DNA of 64,000 nucleotides from an uncultured Bacteroidales bacterium (GCA_902779875.1 CACZCX010000012.1:1-64000), one strand, 5' to 3'. Counted from the stretch's first letter, positions 1 through 9,794 are shown. Translations and numbers: made by a program. The notes: a model not told the origin generated them from the sequence alone.

Positions 1-141
1 AGCCTCATAGCCATCCTTCTCAACACTCTTGATCTGAGTAACTACGCAAGGACCTGCTTCGATAACGGTGCATGGAACATTCTTTCCATCAGCACCGAAG
101 ACCGATGTCATACCGATCTTTTTTCCTAATAATCCTGGCAT
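1..141 (-). CDS. rplC: Ribosomal protein L3 (N-terminal part, cut by window edge)
   Basis: The first 47 codons of large-subunit protein L3 are visible, starting [15 protein letters not shown], the usual Bacteroidota L3 start. L3 helps organise 23S rRNA near the peptidyl-transferase centre. The gene lies 51 bp downstream of rpsJ on the same strand, which is the normal S10-operon order, so it is probably co-transcribed with rpsJ. The rest of the gene lies outside the window. Confidence 0.93.
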   Translation of the reverse strand, partial: MPGLLGKKIGMTSVFGADGKNVPCTVIEAGPCVVTQIKSVEKDGYEA

Positions 142-192
142 TTCAAATAAATATTAAGTTACTGTAAATAATTTGTTTCACTCTAAGTGGTA

Positions 193-498
193 TCAAACCT
201 TGATCTCTACCTCAACACCGCTGGGAAGCTCGAGCTTCATCAGTGCGTCAACAGTCTTGGCAGTTGAGCTGTAGATGTCGATCAGTCTCTTGAATGAAGA
301 GAGCTGGAACTGCTCACGTGACTTCTTGTTAACGAAGGTTGAACGGTTTACAGTGAAGATACGCTTGTGTGTGGGAAGTGGAATAGGACCGCTTACTACA
401 GCACCGGTAGCCTTAACTGTCTTTACGATCTTCTCGGCTGACTTGTCTACGAGATTGTGGTCGTAAGACTTCAGTTTGATTCTGATTTTCTGACTCAT
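193..498 (-). CDS. rpsJ: Ribosomal protein S10
   Basis: This is a 101-residue small-subunit protein S10, which binds 16S rRNA in the 30S head and, as NusE, takes part in antitermination. The chosen start gives [18 protein letters not shown], the family N-terminus. The same frame stays open for 19 more codons upstream, but those residues do not resemble S10. The gene follows fusA by 97 bp and precedes rplC. It therefore joins the str and S10 operons directly, with no tuf gene between fusA and rpsJ. Confidence 0.96.
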   Translation of the reverse strand: MSQKIRIKLKSYDHNLVDKSAEKIVKTVKATGAVVSGPIPLPTHKRIFTVNRSTFVNKKSREQFQLSSFKRLIDIYSSTAKTVDALMKLELPSGVEVEIKV

Positions 499-595
499 TG
501 TCTTAGTTTTAATTGTTTGTATTGTTTTTATGTAAGCGGCTCCGGTAAGAGTCATTTGCTATCGAAGCCGCCCTTTCTCTCTTTTACCTTATATA

Positions 596-2713
596 TTAAA
601 GGAGTGATACGTTACCACCGTTCTCCTCTACAACCTGACGGGCAAGAGCCTTGGAAACCTCAGCATGACGCTCGTAAGACATTGAAGAAGTAGCACGACC
701 TGAAGTAATGGTTCTCAGTGAAGTAACATAACCGAACATCTCGGCCAGAGGTACGTGTGCCTTGACAACCTTGGCACCTGAATGGTTGGTCTCCATTCCC
801 TCAACCTGACCACGACGCTTGTTAAGGTCACCGATAACGCTACCCATGCTCTCCTCGGGAGTTACAACCTCAAGTGCCATGATAGGCTCGGTAAGACCGG
901 GAGCGGCCTTAACGCAAGCGTTACGGAAGGCGTTGGTTGCGCAAACCTCGAATGAGAGGGCATCTGAGTCAACCGGGTGGTACTTACCATCAAGAACAGT
1001 AACCTTGAGTGACTCCATAGGAGCATTCATAAGAACACCGTTCTTCATAGCGTTGGTAAAGCCCTTCTCGATAGCAGGCAGGTAGGTCTTAGGCAGAGCC
1101 TCACCCTTGGTGGCATCGATAAACTGGAGACCGCCCTTCCAATCGGGATCGGCGGGACCAACCTCAACGACGATGCAAGCGTAGTGACCCTTACCACCAG
1201 TCTGCTTCTTATACTCTTCACGCAGCTGGACGGTCTGTGAGATAGACTCCTTGTAGCTAACCTGGGGACGACCCTGGTTGCACTCTACGCCAAACTCGCG
1301 CTTGAGACGGTCTATAATAATATCAAGGTGAAGCTCACCCATACCTGAGATCAGGGTCTGGCCTGAATCCTCATCAACCTTAACGGTGAATGTGGGATCC
1401 TCCTCGGCGAGACGTGCAAGACCATCAGAGAGCTTGCTCATATCCTTCTCGGTCTTAGGCTCAACAGCGATGCTGATAACGGGATCCGGGAAGTCCATGC
1501 TCTCGAGTACCAACGGTGCCTCCTCATCGCAGAGGGTATCACCTGTACGGATATCCTTAAGAGCAACAACTGCACCTATATCGCCGGCAGCAACCTCATC
1601 GACCTGGATCTGCTTCTTGGAGTACATCTGGAAGAGACGGCTTACGCGCTCCTTCTTGCCTGAACGGCTGTTGTAGATATAACTTCCGGCAGTAACCTTA
1701 CCTGAGTAAACTCTGAAGAAGATAAGACGACCAACATACGGGTCAACAGCGATCTTGAATGCAAGAGCAGCTGTCTTCTCGTCTGAACGGGGATCACGGT
1801 GAGTGGTCTCATCCTCAGAACCGGGGAGGAAACCGTCAACACCACCGCAGTCGATAGGTGAAGGAAGGAATGCGCATACATAGTCAAGCAGAGGCTGAAC
1901 ACCCTTGTTGCGGAATGAAGTACCGCATACGACGGGAACGAGCTTCTGGCTGATGCAACCCTTGCGGACAGCGCGGAGAATCTCCTCCTCGGTGATGGTT
2001 GAAGCATCGTCAAGATACTTCTCCATCATCTCGTCATCGAAATCAGCAGCCTTCTCAAGAAGGTTGTCGCGCCACTGCTGAGCTTCCTCTACCTGATCGG
2101 CGGGGATATCCTCTACGGTGTACTCTGCACCGAGTGACTCATCGCGCCAGTAGATGGCCTTCATTTTAATAAGGTCTATAACACCCTTGAAAGACTCCTC
2201 CTGACCGATAGGAATTTCAATCGGGCAGGCGTTAGCCTTAAGGATCTCCTTCATCTGAGTGATAACTCCGTAGAAGTCAGCACCAGAACGGTCCATCTTA
2301 TTGACATAACCCAGACGGGGAACGCCGTACTTGCTAGCCTGATGCCATACGGTCTCAGACTGGGGCTGTACACCGCCTACTGCGCAGAATACTGCAACAG
2401 CGCCGTCAAGTACACGGAGTGAACGCTCAACCTCAGCTGTGAAGTCAACGTGTCCCGGAGTGTCAATAAGATTGATCTTATATGTGTTTTCCTGCCACTT
2501 CCAATGAGTGGTAACGGCGGCTGAGGTGATGGTAATACCACGCTCCTGCTCCTGGACCATCCAGTCCATGGTTGCGGAACCGTCATGTACCTCACCTATT
2601 TTATGTGTTAAACCTGTATAGTAAAGAATACGCTCTGAAGTCGTAGTCTTTCCGGCATCGATGTGAGCCATGATGCCGATGTTTCTCGTGAGATGTAAAT
2701 CCTGATCTGCCAT
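596..2713 (-). CDS. fusA: Translation elongation factor G
   Basis: This is a 705-residue full-length EF-G, the GTPase that drives ribosomal translocation and, with RRF, ribosome recycling. The G1 P-loop AHIDAGKT lies at residues 16-23, DTPGH at 84-88 and NKMD at 138-141. They are followed by domains II-V, including the conserved GDLNKRRG segment near residue 615. It sits three bases after rpsG in the str operon, the position expected for the canonical housekeeping copy. Bacteroidota often carry additional EF-G paralogues elsewhere. The gene appears intact. Confidence 0.97.
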   Translation of the reverse strand: MADQDLHLTRNIGIMAHIDAGKTTTSERILYYTGLTHKIGEVHDGSATMDWMVQEQERGITITSAAVTTHWKWQENTYKINLIDTPGHVDFTAEVERSLRVLDGAVAVFCAVGGVQPQSETVWHQASKYGVPRLGYVNKMDRSGADFYGVITQMKEILKANACPIEIPIGQEESFKGVIDLIKMKAIYWRDESLGAEYTVEDIPADQVEEAQQWRDNLLEKAADFDDEMMEKYLDDASTITEEEILRAVRKGCISQKLVPVVCGTSFRNKGVQPLLDYVCAFLPSPIDCGGVDGFLPGSEDETTHRDPRSDEKTAALAFKIAVDPYVGRLIFFRVYSGKVTAGSYIYNSRSGKKERVSRLFQMYSKKQIQVDEVAAGDIGAVVALKDIRTGDTLCDEEAPLVLESMDFPDPVISIAVEPKTEKDMSKLSDGLARLAEEDPTFTVKVDEDSGQTLISGMGELHLDIIIDRLKREFGVECNQGRPQVSYKESISQTVQLREEYKKQTGGKGHYACIVVEVGPADPDWKGGLQFIDATKGEALPKTYLPAIEKGFTNAMKNGVLMNAPMESLKVTVLDGKYHPVDSDALSFEVCATNAFRNACVKAAPGLTEPIMALEVVTPEESMGSVIGDLNKRRGQVEGMETNHSGAKVVKAHVPLAEMFGYVTSLRTITSGRATSSMSYERHAEVSKALARQVVEENGGNVSLL

Positions 2714-2716
2714 TTA

Positions 2717-3193
2717 TTAGAATCTAAAGTGTGCAAAAGCTCTGTTAGCCTCAGCCATGCGGTGCATATCCTCCTTACGCTTGAATGCGCCACCGGTGCT
2801 GTTGAATGCATCAACAATCTCGGCAGACAGCTTATCGGACATAGACTTGCCACCACGCTTGCGGGCGAATGAAATAAGGTTCTTCATGGAGATTGACTCC
2901 TTGCGGTCTGCGCGGATCTCAGTAGGAACCTGGAATGTAGCACCACCAATACGGCGGGACTTTACCTCTACCTGAGGAGTAACGTTATCAAGAGCCTTCT
3001 TCCAAATCTCAAGGGCAGACATCTCCTCGTTGGGGAGCTTGGTCTTTACCTTCTCGAGGCTCTCATAGAAGATCTCGAACGAAGTGTTCTTCTTACCATC
3101 GTACATGAGATGGTTAACGAACTTGGTCACTGCAACGTCGCCGAATACGGGATCCGGAAGGATGACGTGCTTTCTCGGTTTTGCTTTTCTCAT
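2717..3193 (-). CDS. rpsG: Ribosomal protein S7
   Basis: This 158-residue S7 initiates assembly of the 30S head and contacts the E-site tRNA. The sequence begins [19 protein letters not shown] and ends in the typical C-terminal helix ([11 protein letters not shown]). It lies between rpsL (103 bp upstream) and fusA (3 bp downstream) in the canonical str-operon order, so rpsG and fusA are very probably translated from one message. Confidence 0.97.
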   Translation of the reverse strand: MRKAKPRKHVILPDPVFGDVAVTKFVNHLMYDGKKNTSFEIFYESLEKVKTKLPNEEMSALEIWKKALDNVTPQVEVKSRRIGGATFQVPTEIRADRKESISMKNLISFARKRGGKSMSDKLSAEIVDAFNSTGGAFKRKEDMHRMAEANRAFAHFRF

Positions 3194-3296
3194 TTTTAAT
3201 CGTTTGTTTTGTTCGGGTTGTCATTTTGATTCTTCAACATCCACGCCTGGACATTTACTCAACCTCAATCTACAGACCAAAACTTGTTATTGATTT

Positions 3297-3680
3297 TTAC
3301 TTCTTAGCTGCTTTAGGACGTTTTGCACCATACTTGGAACGTCTCTGGAGACGACCGTTTACGCCAGCGGTATCAAGTGTACCGCGGATGATGTGGTAAC
3401 GTACACCGGGGAGGTCCTTAACACGACCGCCACGAACGAGCACGATTGAGTGCTCCTGCAGGTTGTGACCCTCACCGGGGATGTATGAGTTAACCTCCTT
3501 CTGGTTGGTAAGACGGACACGTGCGACCTTTCTCATGGCTGAGTTAGGCTTCTTAGGTGTCGTTGTGTAAACTCTCACGCAAACGCCTCTTCTCTGAGGG
3601 CAGGAATCAAGGGCCGGAGACTTACTCTTGTCGTCCAGGACCTGACGTCCTTTGCGTACTAACTGCTGAATTGTTGGCAT
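3297..3680 (-). CDS. rpsL: Ribosomal protein S12
   Basis: This 127-residue S12 is the decoding-centre protein of the 30S subunit. The conserved [10 protein letters not shown] loop is present with lysines at residues 43 and 44, and LPGVRYH follows later, so the common streptomycin-resistance positions look wild type. It is the first gene of the str-S10 unit after a strong promoter at 3736-3765. A terminator at 3808-3838 separates it from the upstream DUF3467 gene. Confidence 0.97.
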   Translation of the reverse strand: MPTIQQLVRKGRQVLDDKSKSPALDSCPQRRGVCVRVYTTTPKKPNSAMRKVARVRLTNQKEVNSYIPGEGHNLQEHSIVLVRGGRVKDLPGVRYHIIRGTLDTAGVNGRLQRRSKYGAKRPKAAKK

Positions 3681-3735
3681 TTTGTTTGTTTTTAATTATT
3701 ATATATTAAATAGTAAATCCAGAATTTTTGGCGTG

Positions 3736-3765
3736 CAAAGATACGGCTATTATTTTATAACACAA
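3736..3765 (-). promoter_or_regulatory. Promoter of the rpsL (str-S10) operon
   Basis: On the minus strand a -7 box TATCTTTG (3743-3736) fits the Bacteroidota consensus TAnnTTTG. A TTG at 3765-3763 lies exactly 19 bases upstream, the usual -33 spacing. The site lies between the upstream terminator and the rpsL start, 56 bases ahead of the start codon. Confidence 0.8.
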
Positions 3766-3807
3766 GGGAAATCGCGCAGTTTTTCAAGTTTTTGGCAAAA
3801 AAAGACG

Positions 3808-3838
3808 AAAAAAGGCGGATATCACGAAGACATCCGCC
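3808..3838 (-). terminator. Rho-independent terminator after the DUF3467 gene
   Basis: The arms at 3814-3820 and 3832-3838 pair over 7 bp (GGCGGAT with ATCCGCC). In minus-strand reading they are followed by a run of six T. The hairpin lies 30 bases past the DUF3467 stop codon and ahead of the rpsL promoter. Confidence 0.8.
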
Positions 3839-3867
3839 CTATAACCGACAGCTCTGACCTACCCCTC

Positions 3868-4185
3868 TCAAGCCTCTCCGTGGAAGTCCGATATAGGCGG
3901 CATGTAGGTTCCTTTCTGAGCCTTCATCTCAATGGTTCCGAAGGCATTCTCATACTTTGCCACGTTATCCTGGAGAGCCAGCAGAAGACGTTTGGCATGC
4001 TCGGGCGACATGATAACCCTGGACTTGACCTGAGCCTTGGCCATACCAGGAAGAATACTTATAAAATCCATTACAAATTCCGATGAAGAATGAGTAATCA
4101 TGGCAAGGTTGGAATATACACCCTGAGCCGTTTCCTCCTTAAGCTCTATCTGGAGCTGTTTCTGTCCGCTATTGTTCTGATCCAT
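3868..4185 (-). CDS. DUF3467 family protein
   Basis: A 105-residue cytosolic protein of the DUF3467 family. The start MDQNNSGQKQLQIELKE was chosen over an 8-codon upstream extension because it matches the usual N-terminus. The body contains the conserved run HSSSEFVMDFISILPGM and then MSPEHAKRLLLALQDN. The function is unknown. In many Bacteroidales this gene lies between rpoC and rpsL, from memory. Here it is still directly upstream of rpsL, but the gene on its other side is a divergent sugar transporter, so the link to rpoBC is broken in this genome. Confidence 0.85.
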   Translation of the reverse strand: MDQNNSGQKQLQIELKEETAQGVYSNLAMITHSSSEFVMDFISILPGMAKAQVKSRVIMSPEHAKRLLLALQDNVAKYENAFGTIEMKAQKGTYMPPISDFHGEA

Positions 4186-4543
4186 ATGTCTGAAAATGAA
4201 ATTATACAAGAATTACGACTACGAAGTTAACGTTTAAAAGGGACTTATGCAAAACCCACAGGATAAATTTTCCGCACCCCGGACCTTTTGGCATAAACCA
4301 TCCGGAAGAAAATGAGTCAATACTGAAACGAAGCGGAGAAATTATGATCGGCAAGGTATGCGCCAACAGCCGGAATATCGGTAATATTTCCTTACATATT
4401 GCCCGATAGCGAAAAAAGACGGATTATTTTTAATTAATGTTTTTTGTAATTATTTGTTCCCATTCGCTATATTTGCTAGCGATAGTTGGAATCCACACTT
4501 CACAGAACCGTTACAACCAAGAAATCATTCTAATTACACTAAT
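4186..4543. other. Divergent intergenic region DUF3467 / xylE-like
   Basis: A 358-bp non-coding stretch between two divergent genes. The xylE-side promoter is recognisable (4443-4475). On the DUF3467 side only a weak TAACTTCG-like box is seen, around 4223-4230. No operator, riboswitch or RNA gene was recognised in the AT-rich remainder. Confidence 0.5.
4443..4475 (+). promoter_or_regulatory. Promoter of the sugar transporter gene
   Basis: A -33 TTTG at 4443-4446 and a -7 box TATATTTG at 4468-4475 are separated by 21 bases. This fits the Bacteroidota TTTG/TAnnTTTG pattern. The ATG follows about 70 bases later. Confidence 0.7.
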
Positions 4544-5989
4544 ATGAGCAATTACAAAGAGACAGGAAGCAAAGCCTACCTGTATGGCATTTGCGCAGTA
4601 GCCGTTATCGGAGGTTTGCTTTTCGGATATGATACCGCTGTCATTTCCGGAGCCGAGCAGGCACTGCAGAAGTTTTTCGCCAGCGGACTTGGAGATTTCT
4701 ATTCGACAGGACTCCACGGTTTTGTAACATCGTCAGCACTGATCGGCTGTATAATCGGAGGACTGATATCAGGTATCATGGCCACCAGACTGGGCCGAAG
4801 AAACGCGCTTATTTTTGCGTCCGTACTGTTCTTCCTGTCAGCTCTGGGAAGCTACATGCCCGAGTTCCTGTTCCGTCCGAACTTTGAGTTCTTCCAGCCC
4901 GGAGAGGCCACCAAGAGCCTCATGTGGGCATTCATCCTCTATAGGATACTGGGAGGTATAGGCGTTGGTATGGCATCGGCCATCTGCCCTATGTATATAG
5001 CCGAGGTTGCTCCCGCACAGATACGCGGAACACTGGTTTCATGCAACCAGTTCGCCATCATATTCGGTCAGCTTGTGGTATACGCCATCAACGCCCTTAT
5101 ACGTAGCGGTCTGGCCGATACACCCGAACTCATACAGGCCGCCATGGTCAACATCGGCTGGCGCCGTATGTTCGTAAGCGAGGCATTCCCCGCAGGTGCA
5201 TTCGGACTGTTGCTGCTCCTGGTGCCCAAGACTCCCCGCTATCTGGTTATGCGCGGCAACACACAGAAGGCCATGGCAGTTCTTACCCGTATCAATGGCG
5301 AGGGACGCGCACAGGAAATCCTTCAGGAGATCAAGGAGACATTGGTAGAGAAGAAGGAGAGCCTCTTCTCATACGGCGTCCTGGTAATCGTTGTAGGCGT
5401 GCTGCTCTCATTCTTCCAGCAGGCCGTAGGTATCAACGTGGTACTTTACTACGCACCCCGCATATTCCAGAACATGGGCTCAAGCGGTGACGCAGCCATG
5501 CTCCAGACAGTCGTTATGGGTGTAGTGAATATCCTGTTCACCGTAGTAGCCATCCTGACCGTCGACAAGTGGGGCCGCAAGCCGCTTCTTATCGTGGGTT
5601 CGATAGGTATGGCCATCGGCATGATCGCCCTGAGCATACTCTCATTCTGCGATGTCATAGGAGTTGCAGCGCTGATATTCATCATCATCTACACCGCATC
5701 ATTCATGATGTCATGGGGCCCCATATGCTGGGTACTCATATCCGAGATATTCCCGAACTCCATCCGCGGCAATGCGGTGGCTGTAGCCGTTGCGGCACAG
5801 TGGATATCCAACTACGCAATCTCATCGACATTCCCCTCACTCTGCGAGTGGAGCATAGGAGGCACCTACCTCATCTACGCCGGATTCTCAATCCTCTCGG
5901 CACTGTTCGTACTTAAGATGGTTCCCGAGACCAAGGGTAAGACACTGGAGGAGATGAGCGCTCTGTGGAGAAACAGGATGAAGAAGTGA
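4544..5989 (+). CDS. xylE: Sugar:H+ symporter, XylE-like (MFS)
   Basis: A 481-residue 12-helix major-facilitator transporter of the sugar-porter family. The start MSNYKETGSKAYLYG gives a normal N-terminus, and an in-frame extension of 30 codons runs into the promoter. Signature motifs are GGLLFGYDTAVISGA in TM1, RLGRRNA in loop 2-3, PMYIAEVAPAQIRG after TM6, QQAVGINVVLYYAP in TM7, DKWGRKPLL, and PETKGKTLEEM at the end. The combination matches xylose/glucose proton symporters of Bacteroides. The exact sugar cannot be read from sequence. It is monocistronic and ends at a bidirectional terminator. Confidence 0.88.
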   Translation: MSNYKETGSKAYLYGICAVAVIGGLLFGYDTAVISGAEQALQKFFASGLGDFYSTGLHGFVTSSALIGCIIGGLISGIMATRLGRRNALIFASVLFFLSALGSYMPEFLFRPNFEFFQPGEATKSLMWAFILYRILGGIGVGMASAICPMYIAEVAPAQIRGTLVSCNQFAIIFGQLVVYAINALIRSGLADTPELIQAAMVNIGWRRMFVSEAFPAGAFGLLLLLVPKTPRYLVMRGNTQKAMAVLTRINGEGRAQEILQEIKETLVEKKESLFSYGVLVIVVGVLLSFFQQAVGINVVLYYAPRIFQNMGSSGDAAMLQTVVMGVVNILFTVVAILTVDKWGRKPLLIVGSIGMAIGMIALSILSFCDVIGVAALIFIIIYTASFMMSWGPICWVLISEIFPNSIRGNAVAVAVAAQWISNYAISSTFPSLCEWSIGGTYLIYAGFSILSALFVLKMVPETKGKTLEEMSALWRNRMKK

Positions 5990-5997
5990 TTGAAAAG

Positions 5998-6039
5998 TGA
6001 GAATTGAAAATTGAGAACTGAGAATTCCCGATTGAGAAT
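5998..6039. repeat. Degenerate ATTGAGA heptanucleotide repeat
   Basis: About five imperfect copies of the 7-base unit ATTGAGA, with variants such as GAATTGAAA and GAACTGA, follow the transporter stop codon and run into the terminator. The same unit occurs perfectly at 17924-17954 and 18022-18052 and imperfectly at 62931-62970. Confidence 0.7.
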
Positions 6040-6075
6040 AAAAAAATCCTTGCGATGGCTCGCAAGGATTTTTTA
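6040..6075. terminator. Bidirectional terminator between xylE and asd
   Basis: An 11-bp perfect stem (6045-6055 with 6060-6070, AATCCTTGCGA/TCGCAAGGATT) has a 4-base loop. It is flanked by an A run and a T run, so it can stop transcription from both convergent genes. Confidence 0.85.
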
Positions 6076-6089
6076 TTAGGAATGGATAG

Positions 6090-7028
6090 TTACTTTACTA
6101 CACCCTGCTTGATCAGATACTCGGCAATCTGAACGGCGTTAAGGGCGGCACCCTTACGGATCTGGTCACCTACGATCCAGAAGCACATCACGTTAGGATT
6201 GGCGATATCCTTGCGGATACGACCTACGTAAACGGGATCTGTACCTGACAGGAAGAGAGGCATAGGATACTCCTTCTTGGCGGGATCATCCATGAGGACA
6301 AGGCCCTCACCGTTCTTTACGGCCTCGCGGAATGCCTCGACCGATACAGGCTCCTCAGTCTCAGCCCAAATTGCCTCTGAGTGGCAACGGAGAGCCGGGA
6401 CGCGAACGCAGGTAGCGCTGCACTTGATATCGTTGTGGAACATCTTGCGGGTCTCGTAGAACATCTTCTCCTCCTCCTTGGTATAACCGCTCTCCTTGAA
6501 TACGTCGATATGGGGGATGAGGTTATAGGCAAGCTGATAAGCAAATTTGTTTACAGTCACCTCCTCACCTGCAAGAGCCTGACGATACTGCTGCTCGAGC
6601 TCAGCCATGGCAGCTGCACCGGCACCGCTGGCAGCCTGGTAGGTTGAAACCTGTACATTCTTGACAGGAGAAAGGTCGTTAAGAGCCTTGAGGGCTACAA
6701 TCATCATGATTGTTGAGCAGTTAGGATTGGCAATGATACCCTTGGGGCGTACCAGAGCATCCTCGGGGTTAACCTCGGGTACAACCAGAGGAACCTGGGG
6801 ATCCATACGGAAGGCGCTTGAGTTATCGATCATGATTGCACCGTACTTGGTGATGGTCTCGGCATACTCCTCAGAGGTGCCGCCACCGGCAGAAACGAAT
6901 GCAATGTCAATTCCCTTGAAATCATCGTTATGCTGAAGAAGCTTGACCTGGATCTTCTTACCGCCATAGGTGTAATAAGATCCGGCACTACGGGATGACC
7001 CGAACAAAACCAACTCATCGAGCGGGGA
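6090..7028 (-). pseudogene. asd: Aspartate-semialdehyde dehydrogenase, 5'-truncated
   Basis: Asd reduces aspartyl phosphate to aspartate semialdehyde with NADPH, feeding lysine/DAP, threonine and methionine synthesis. The body is well preserved: NSSAFRMD, the catalytic-cysteine motif NPNCSTIMM, the substrate arginine region and the C-terminus. The reading frame, however, begins with [12 protein letters not shown] directly after an in-frame TAA (7029-7031). The family's first ~25 residues, carrying the Gly-rich NADP loop (G-x-x-G-x-x-G), are absent. The only starts are internal TTG codons such as 7011-7013. A normal -7 box (7058-7065) sits just upstream, so leader plus 5' coding DNA appear deleted. 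Loss of the NADP loop should inactivate the enzyme unless the sequence is misassembled or another copy exists. Confidence 0.8.
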
Positions 7029-7057
7029 TTAATCTGTTATAGTTTGAAATTTGGGCG

Positions 7058-7065
7058 CAAAATTA
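7058..7065 (-). promoter_or_regulatory. -7 box of the asd promoter
   Basis: TAATTTTG on the minus strand matches TAnnTTTG. It lies only about 35 bases upstream of the truncated asd frame. Confidence 0.6.
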
Positions 7066-7140
7066 GTGTTTCCTTACAAAATAGAGTGCACATAAAACAT
7101 AAAATGTCAAAACAATAGCTCAAAATCGGAGCGAAGGGTA

Positions 7141-7148
7141 TATTTTTG
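7141..7148 (+). promoter_or_regulatory. -7 box of the lolD-like gene
   Basis: TATTTTTG matches TAnnTTTG and lies 20 bases upstream of the ATG, divergent from the asd promoter. Confidence 0.65.
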
Positions 7149-7167
7149 CAATGTAAACAGCGAAAAA

Positions 7168-7821
7168 ATGATTGAACTGGACAATATAACAAGAAGCTTC
7201 GGCAGTCTCAACGTACTCAAGGGCATCAGCCTTAAAGTGGAACGCGGCGAGGTGGTAAGCATAACAGGCCCCAGCGGCGCCGGCAAGACCACCCTGCTCC
7301 AGATCATGGGATCTCTTGACAAACCCGACGGCGGCCGCGTGCTCTACGACGGGCAGGACATAACCCGTATGAACGAGAAGGAGATATCGGCCTTCCGTAA
7401 CAGGCATATAGGATTCGTATTCCAGTTCCATCAGTTGCTGCCTGAGTTCACTGCCATAGAGAACATCACCATCCCCATGCTGATAGCAGGAGAAGGAATG
7501 CGCCAGGCCACGTCGAGAGCCAAGGAGCTGCTTGAGATGCTGGGTCTTGCCGACAGAGCCGGCCACAAACCGTCGGAGCTCTCAGGCGGCGAGAAGCAGC
7601 GCATAGCCGTGGCCCGCGCCCTGGCCAACCAGCCCGATGTAATACTGGCCGATGAACCATCGGGAAGCCTTGACACAAAAAATAAGGAGGATCTGCACAA
7701 GCTGTTTTTCAACTTAAGGGACCAGCTTGGCCAGACATTCGTGATCGTGACCCATGACGAGTCACTGGCCGCCATGACAGACCGCACCATCCATCTTCTG
7801 GACGGAGCCATAGCCAAGTGA
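7168..7821 (+). CDS. lolD: ABC transporter ATPase, LolD/MacB-type
   Basis: A 217-residue cytosolic ATPase with Walker A GPSGAGKT (34-41), Q-loop near 86, signature LSGGEKQ (138-144), Walker B VILADEP (158-164) and switch histidine in VTHDESL. Size and sequence fit the LolD/MacB group, which powers lipoprotein release to the outer membrane or export by MacB-like permeases. No permease gene is adjacent, which is common for this gene in Bacteroidales, so the partner is unknown. Its stop codon abuts the stop of the convergent lipoprotein gene with no gap. Confidence 0.8.
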   Translation: MIELDNITRSFGSLNVLKGISLKVERGEVVSITGPSGAGKTTLLQIMGSLDKPDGGRVLYDGQDITRMNEKEISAFRNRHIGFVFQFHQLLPEFTAIENITIPMLIAGEGMRQATSRAKELLEMLGLADRAGHKPSELSGGEKQRIAVARALANQPDVILADEPSGSLDTKNKEDLHKLFFNLRDQLGQTFVIVTHDESLAAMTDRTIHLLDGAIAK

Positions 7822-8277
7822 TCACCACTTACGGAGTCTCATTGTAACCTTTGAAGTAGACAGTATCAGCCTGCCTCGGTCGGGGTATTCCACCTTAAAC
7901 GATGTCACTACGCTGTCCATACCGTAATCGAGCAATCTTACGGCGACCTGCGGATCGTCATAGACCGAATAATCCAGCCTTATGGAATCGGAGTGTTCCG
8001 TCATTATGCCGTGCAATACGAAGTTGCGTGACAGGTCCTCAATCAGTACCATGTGACGCGCAAACCCGATCATAGTATTGTCCAAATCCTCAGACTGGCA
8101 CGCCTCACCCCTGAGGTTCACCCCATCTTTATATTCGATCCTGTCAAGACGCCAGTAGAAATCAAGCCTGTCATCAGGGAAGGCATGCTCACAGGAACTC
8201 ACTGAGACAGCCACCGCTGCCACGGACAGCACTGACACCAAAGCAATCAGCAGCCTCTTTCTTACAGGACCTTCCAT
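7822..8277 (-). CDS. Lipocalin-like lipoprotein (hypothetical)
   Basis: A 151-residue lipoprotein with a basic start, a hydrophobic stretch and a lipobox VSSC with Cys29, followed by a compact beta-rich domain ending KVTMRLRKW. It resembles the small lipocalin-like lipoproteins common in Bacteroidales, but I cannot name a function. The start ATG lies inside the 3' end of the upstream Wzi-family gene (16-base overlap), so the two are probably co-translated and act in the envelope together. Confidence 0.6.
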   Translation of the reverse strand: MEGPVRKRLLIALVSVLSVAAVAVSVSSCEHAFPDDRLDFYWRLDRIEYKDGVNLRGEACQSEDLDNTMIGFARHMVLIEDLSRNFVLHGIMTEHSDSIRLDYSVYDDPQVAVRLLDYGMDSVVTSFKVEYPDRGRLILSTSKVTMRLRKW

Positions 8278-9794
8278 AATCTTGATATTGTGAGCATTAT
8301 ACCTTTATTATTTCCGATAAGCGATCCGCTGTCCACATCCATGGCACCGGACAGGGTGAATTTCCAGTCATAGGCACCGCCCTTGCTCCAGGAACACTCC
8401 AGCATGAGTGATGTCACGTCCTCAACCTCCTTAAGCGGATTGCCGTAGCAGCCCCAATGCCTAGTCGTGGTACCCAGCACACGGTAGTCAATCCTATCGG
8501 TTACGGAGCCCTCCACTCCCAGATGAAACATCCTGACGCGGTTGCTGCGGAAACGGTTGCTGCCGGTGGAATTGAACGCCGGCGATACGAGCACCGGATT
8601 ACCCATGGCATACCCCCAATGCGAATAGGAATCATAGATGCCGTGGTTGTACATGCCGTCACGGCCATCGACCTCCTCTATCACCTGCATGCCCTCCACA
8701 TTACAGGATACGCTATGACAGATAGGGCCGCAAAGACCGCGGGTATTAAGGAATTCGAATACCGCGCTGCGGAAATATTTGAAATCACTCGGGGCGTTCA
8801 CCTCCAAGCCGAACAGTCCGTCAAACCAGTTACGCCTGAATCCGAAGAAGATGAACTCCTTCTCACCCTGCATATTGTTCTTGTATTCGATACCCAGCAT
8901 GGAGGAGTGATCCTCATAGAAATGCTCATAATAAGCACCTATATGCCAGTCATTCAGTTTGTAGTCAAAGTTCAGATGCCAGCTGCCCAGGTTATCGCCG
9001 TCCTCATCGCCCTGTTCCTCAACGTGATGGAACGGGAACAGCACGGTCCAGTAGGCGGCCGCATCGGACGGCATTGGTTTGTCATCCTTATTACTGAAAT
9101 GCCTCACTCCGCCGAACATGTTGTTCATCTCCAGTCCGAGCGTGACCTGAAGCGGAAACCGGTCATAATCACCGAACCGTATGAAAGCCGACTTGCTGTG
9201 AAACAGCACACCGTCCACATAGGTACCGCCGCTGTTACTTCTGCGCCAGTCGTCATCGGTCAGACGTCCGTAGCCGATATGTCCCTTAACCGAGAACCAA
9301 CTGCCCAGCAGCGGAATACGCACAAACTCAGGAATGCCGGCACGAACCTCCGGGACAGGCTTACCGTTACCGGACCATGTCAGCCCACCTGAGCTCAGGG
9401 ACCGGTTCTTGTCACTCCAGCGCTCCTTTTTTCCGGCCGACAGTCCCAGCCATCTGTAGTTAAGGCCGATATACGCCTGCTGCAGAATCCAGTCATTTTC
9501 CAGTCCGGCACCCGCGCCCAGATCCATACCGTAATCCAGGCCCCAACTGCCGGAAAGAGCGGAGGAACCATGCGCTTTCAGGAGCATGTACCCGTTGGTC
9601 GTGTTCACTGACGGCAGCCCCTGACGGTTCGACACATGCCAGAACGGGGCATGAGCGCCACCGCCCGTCAAACCGGCCGTCTCAAGGCCGAATGAAAGCG
9701 AGCGGCCGGCCGGCTGTCCGGCCAGAGCCACAGAAGAAACTGACATGAATACCGTCAGCACCACAGGCAACAGATGTCGTATAGAGAATCTCAT
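8262..9794 (-). CDS. Capsule-assembly Wzi family outer-membrane protein
   Basis: A 510-residue protein with a signal peptide ending near VALAG, followed by many alternating aromatic strands and a C-terminal barrel. The pattern GLETAGLTGGGAHAPFWHVSN at the mature N-terminus and repeated YIGLNYRWLGLSAGKKE-type strands resemble the Wzi capsule-assembly family in Bacteroidota. Wzi of E. coli is a beta-barrel lectin that anchors capsule, and the role here is inferred from that. The chosen start removes 26 upstream codons that lack signal-peptide character. It overlaps the downstream lipoprotein gene. Confidence 0.72.
   Translation of the reverse strand: MRFSIRHLLPVVLTVFMSVSSVALAGQPAGRSLSFGLETAGLTGGGAHAPFWHVSNRQGLPSVNTTNGYMLLKAHGSSALSGSWGLDYGMDLGAGAGLENDWILQQAYIGLNYRWLGLSAGKKERWSDKNRSLSSGGLTWSGNGKPVPEVRAGIPEFVRIPLLGSWFSVKGHIGYGRLTDDDWRRSNSGGTYVDGVLFHSKSAFIRFGDYDRFPLQVTLGLEMNNMFGGVRHFSNKDDKPMPSDAAAYWTVLFPFHHVEEQGDEDGDNLGSWHLNFDYKLNDWHIGAYYEHFYEDHSSMLGIEYKNNMQGEKEFIFFGFRRNWFDGLFGLEVNAPSDFKYFRSAVFEFLNTRGLCGPICHSVSCNVEGMQVIEEVDGRDGMYNHGIYDSYSHWGYAMGNPVLVSPAFNSTGSNRFRSNRVRMFHLGVEGSVTDRIDYRVLGTTTRHWGCYGNPLKEVEDVTSLMLECSWSKGGAYDWKFTLSGAMDVDSGSLIGNNKGIMLTISRLWKVL

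Noticed and set aside
499..555. 19-codon N-terminal extension of rpsJ
   Set aside because: It does not resemble S10 and lies in the operon spacer.
8457..9392. 311-codon plus-strand frame antisense to the Wzi-family gene
   Set aside because: It is a shadow of codon bias in a long GC-rich gene, with no domain, and the minus-strand reading has a signal peptide and barrel.
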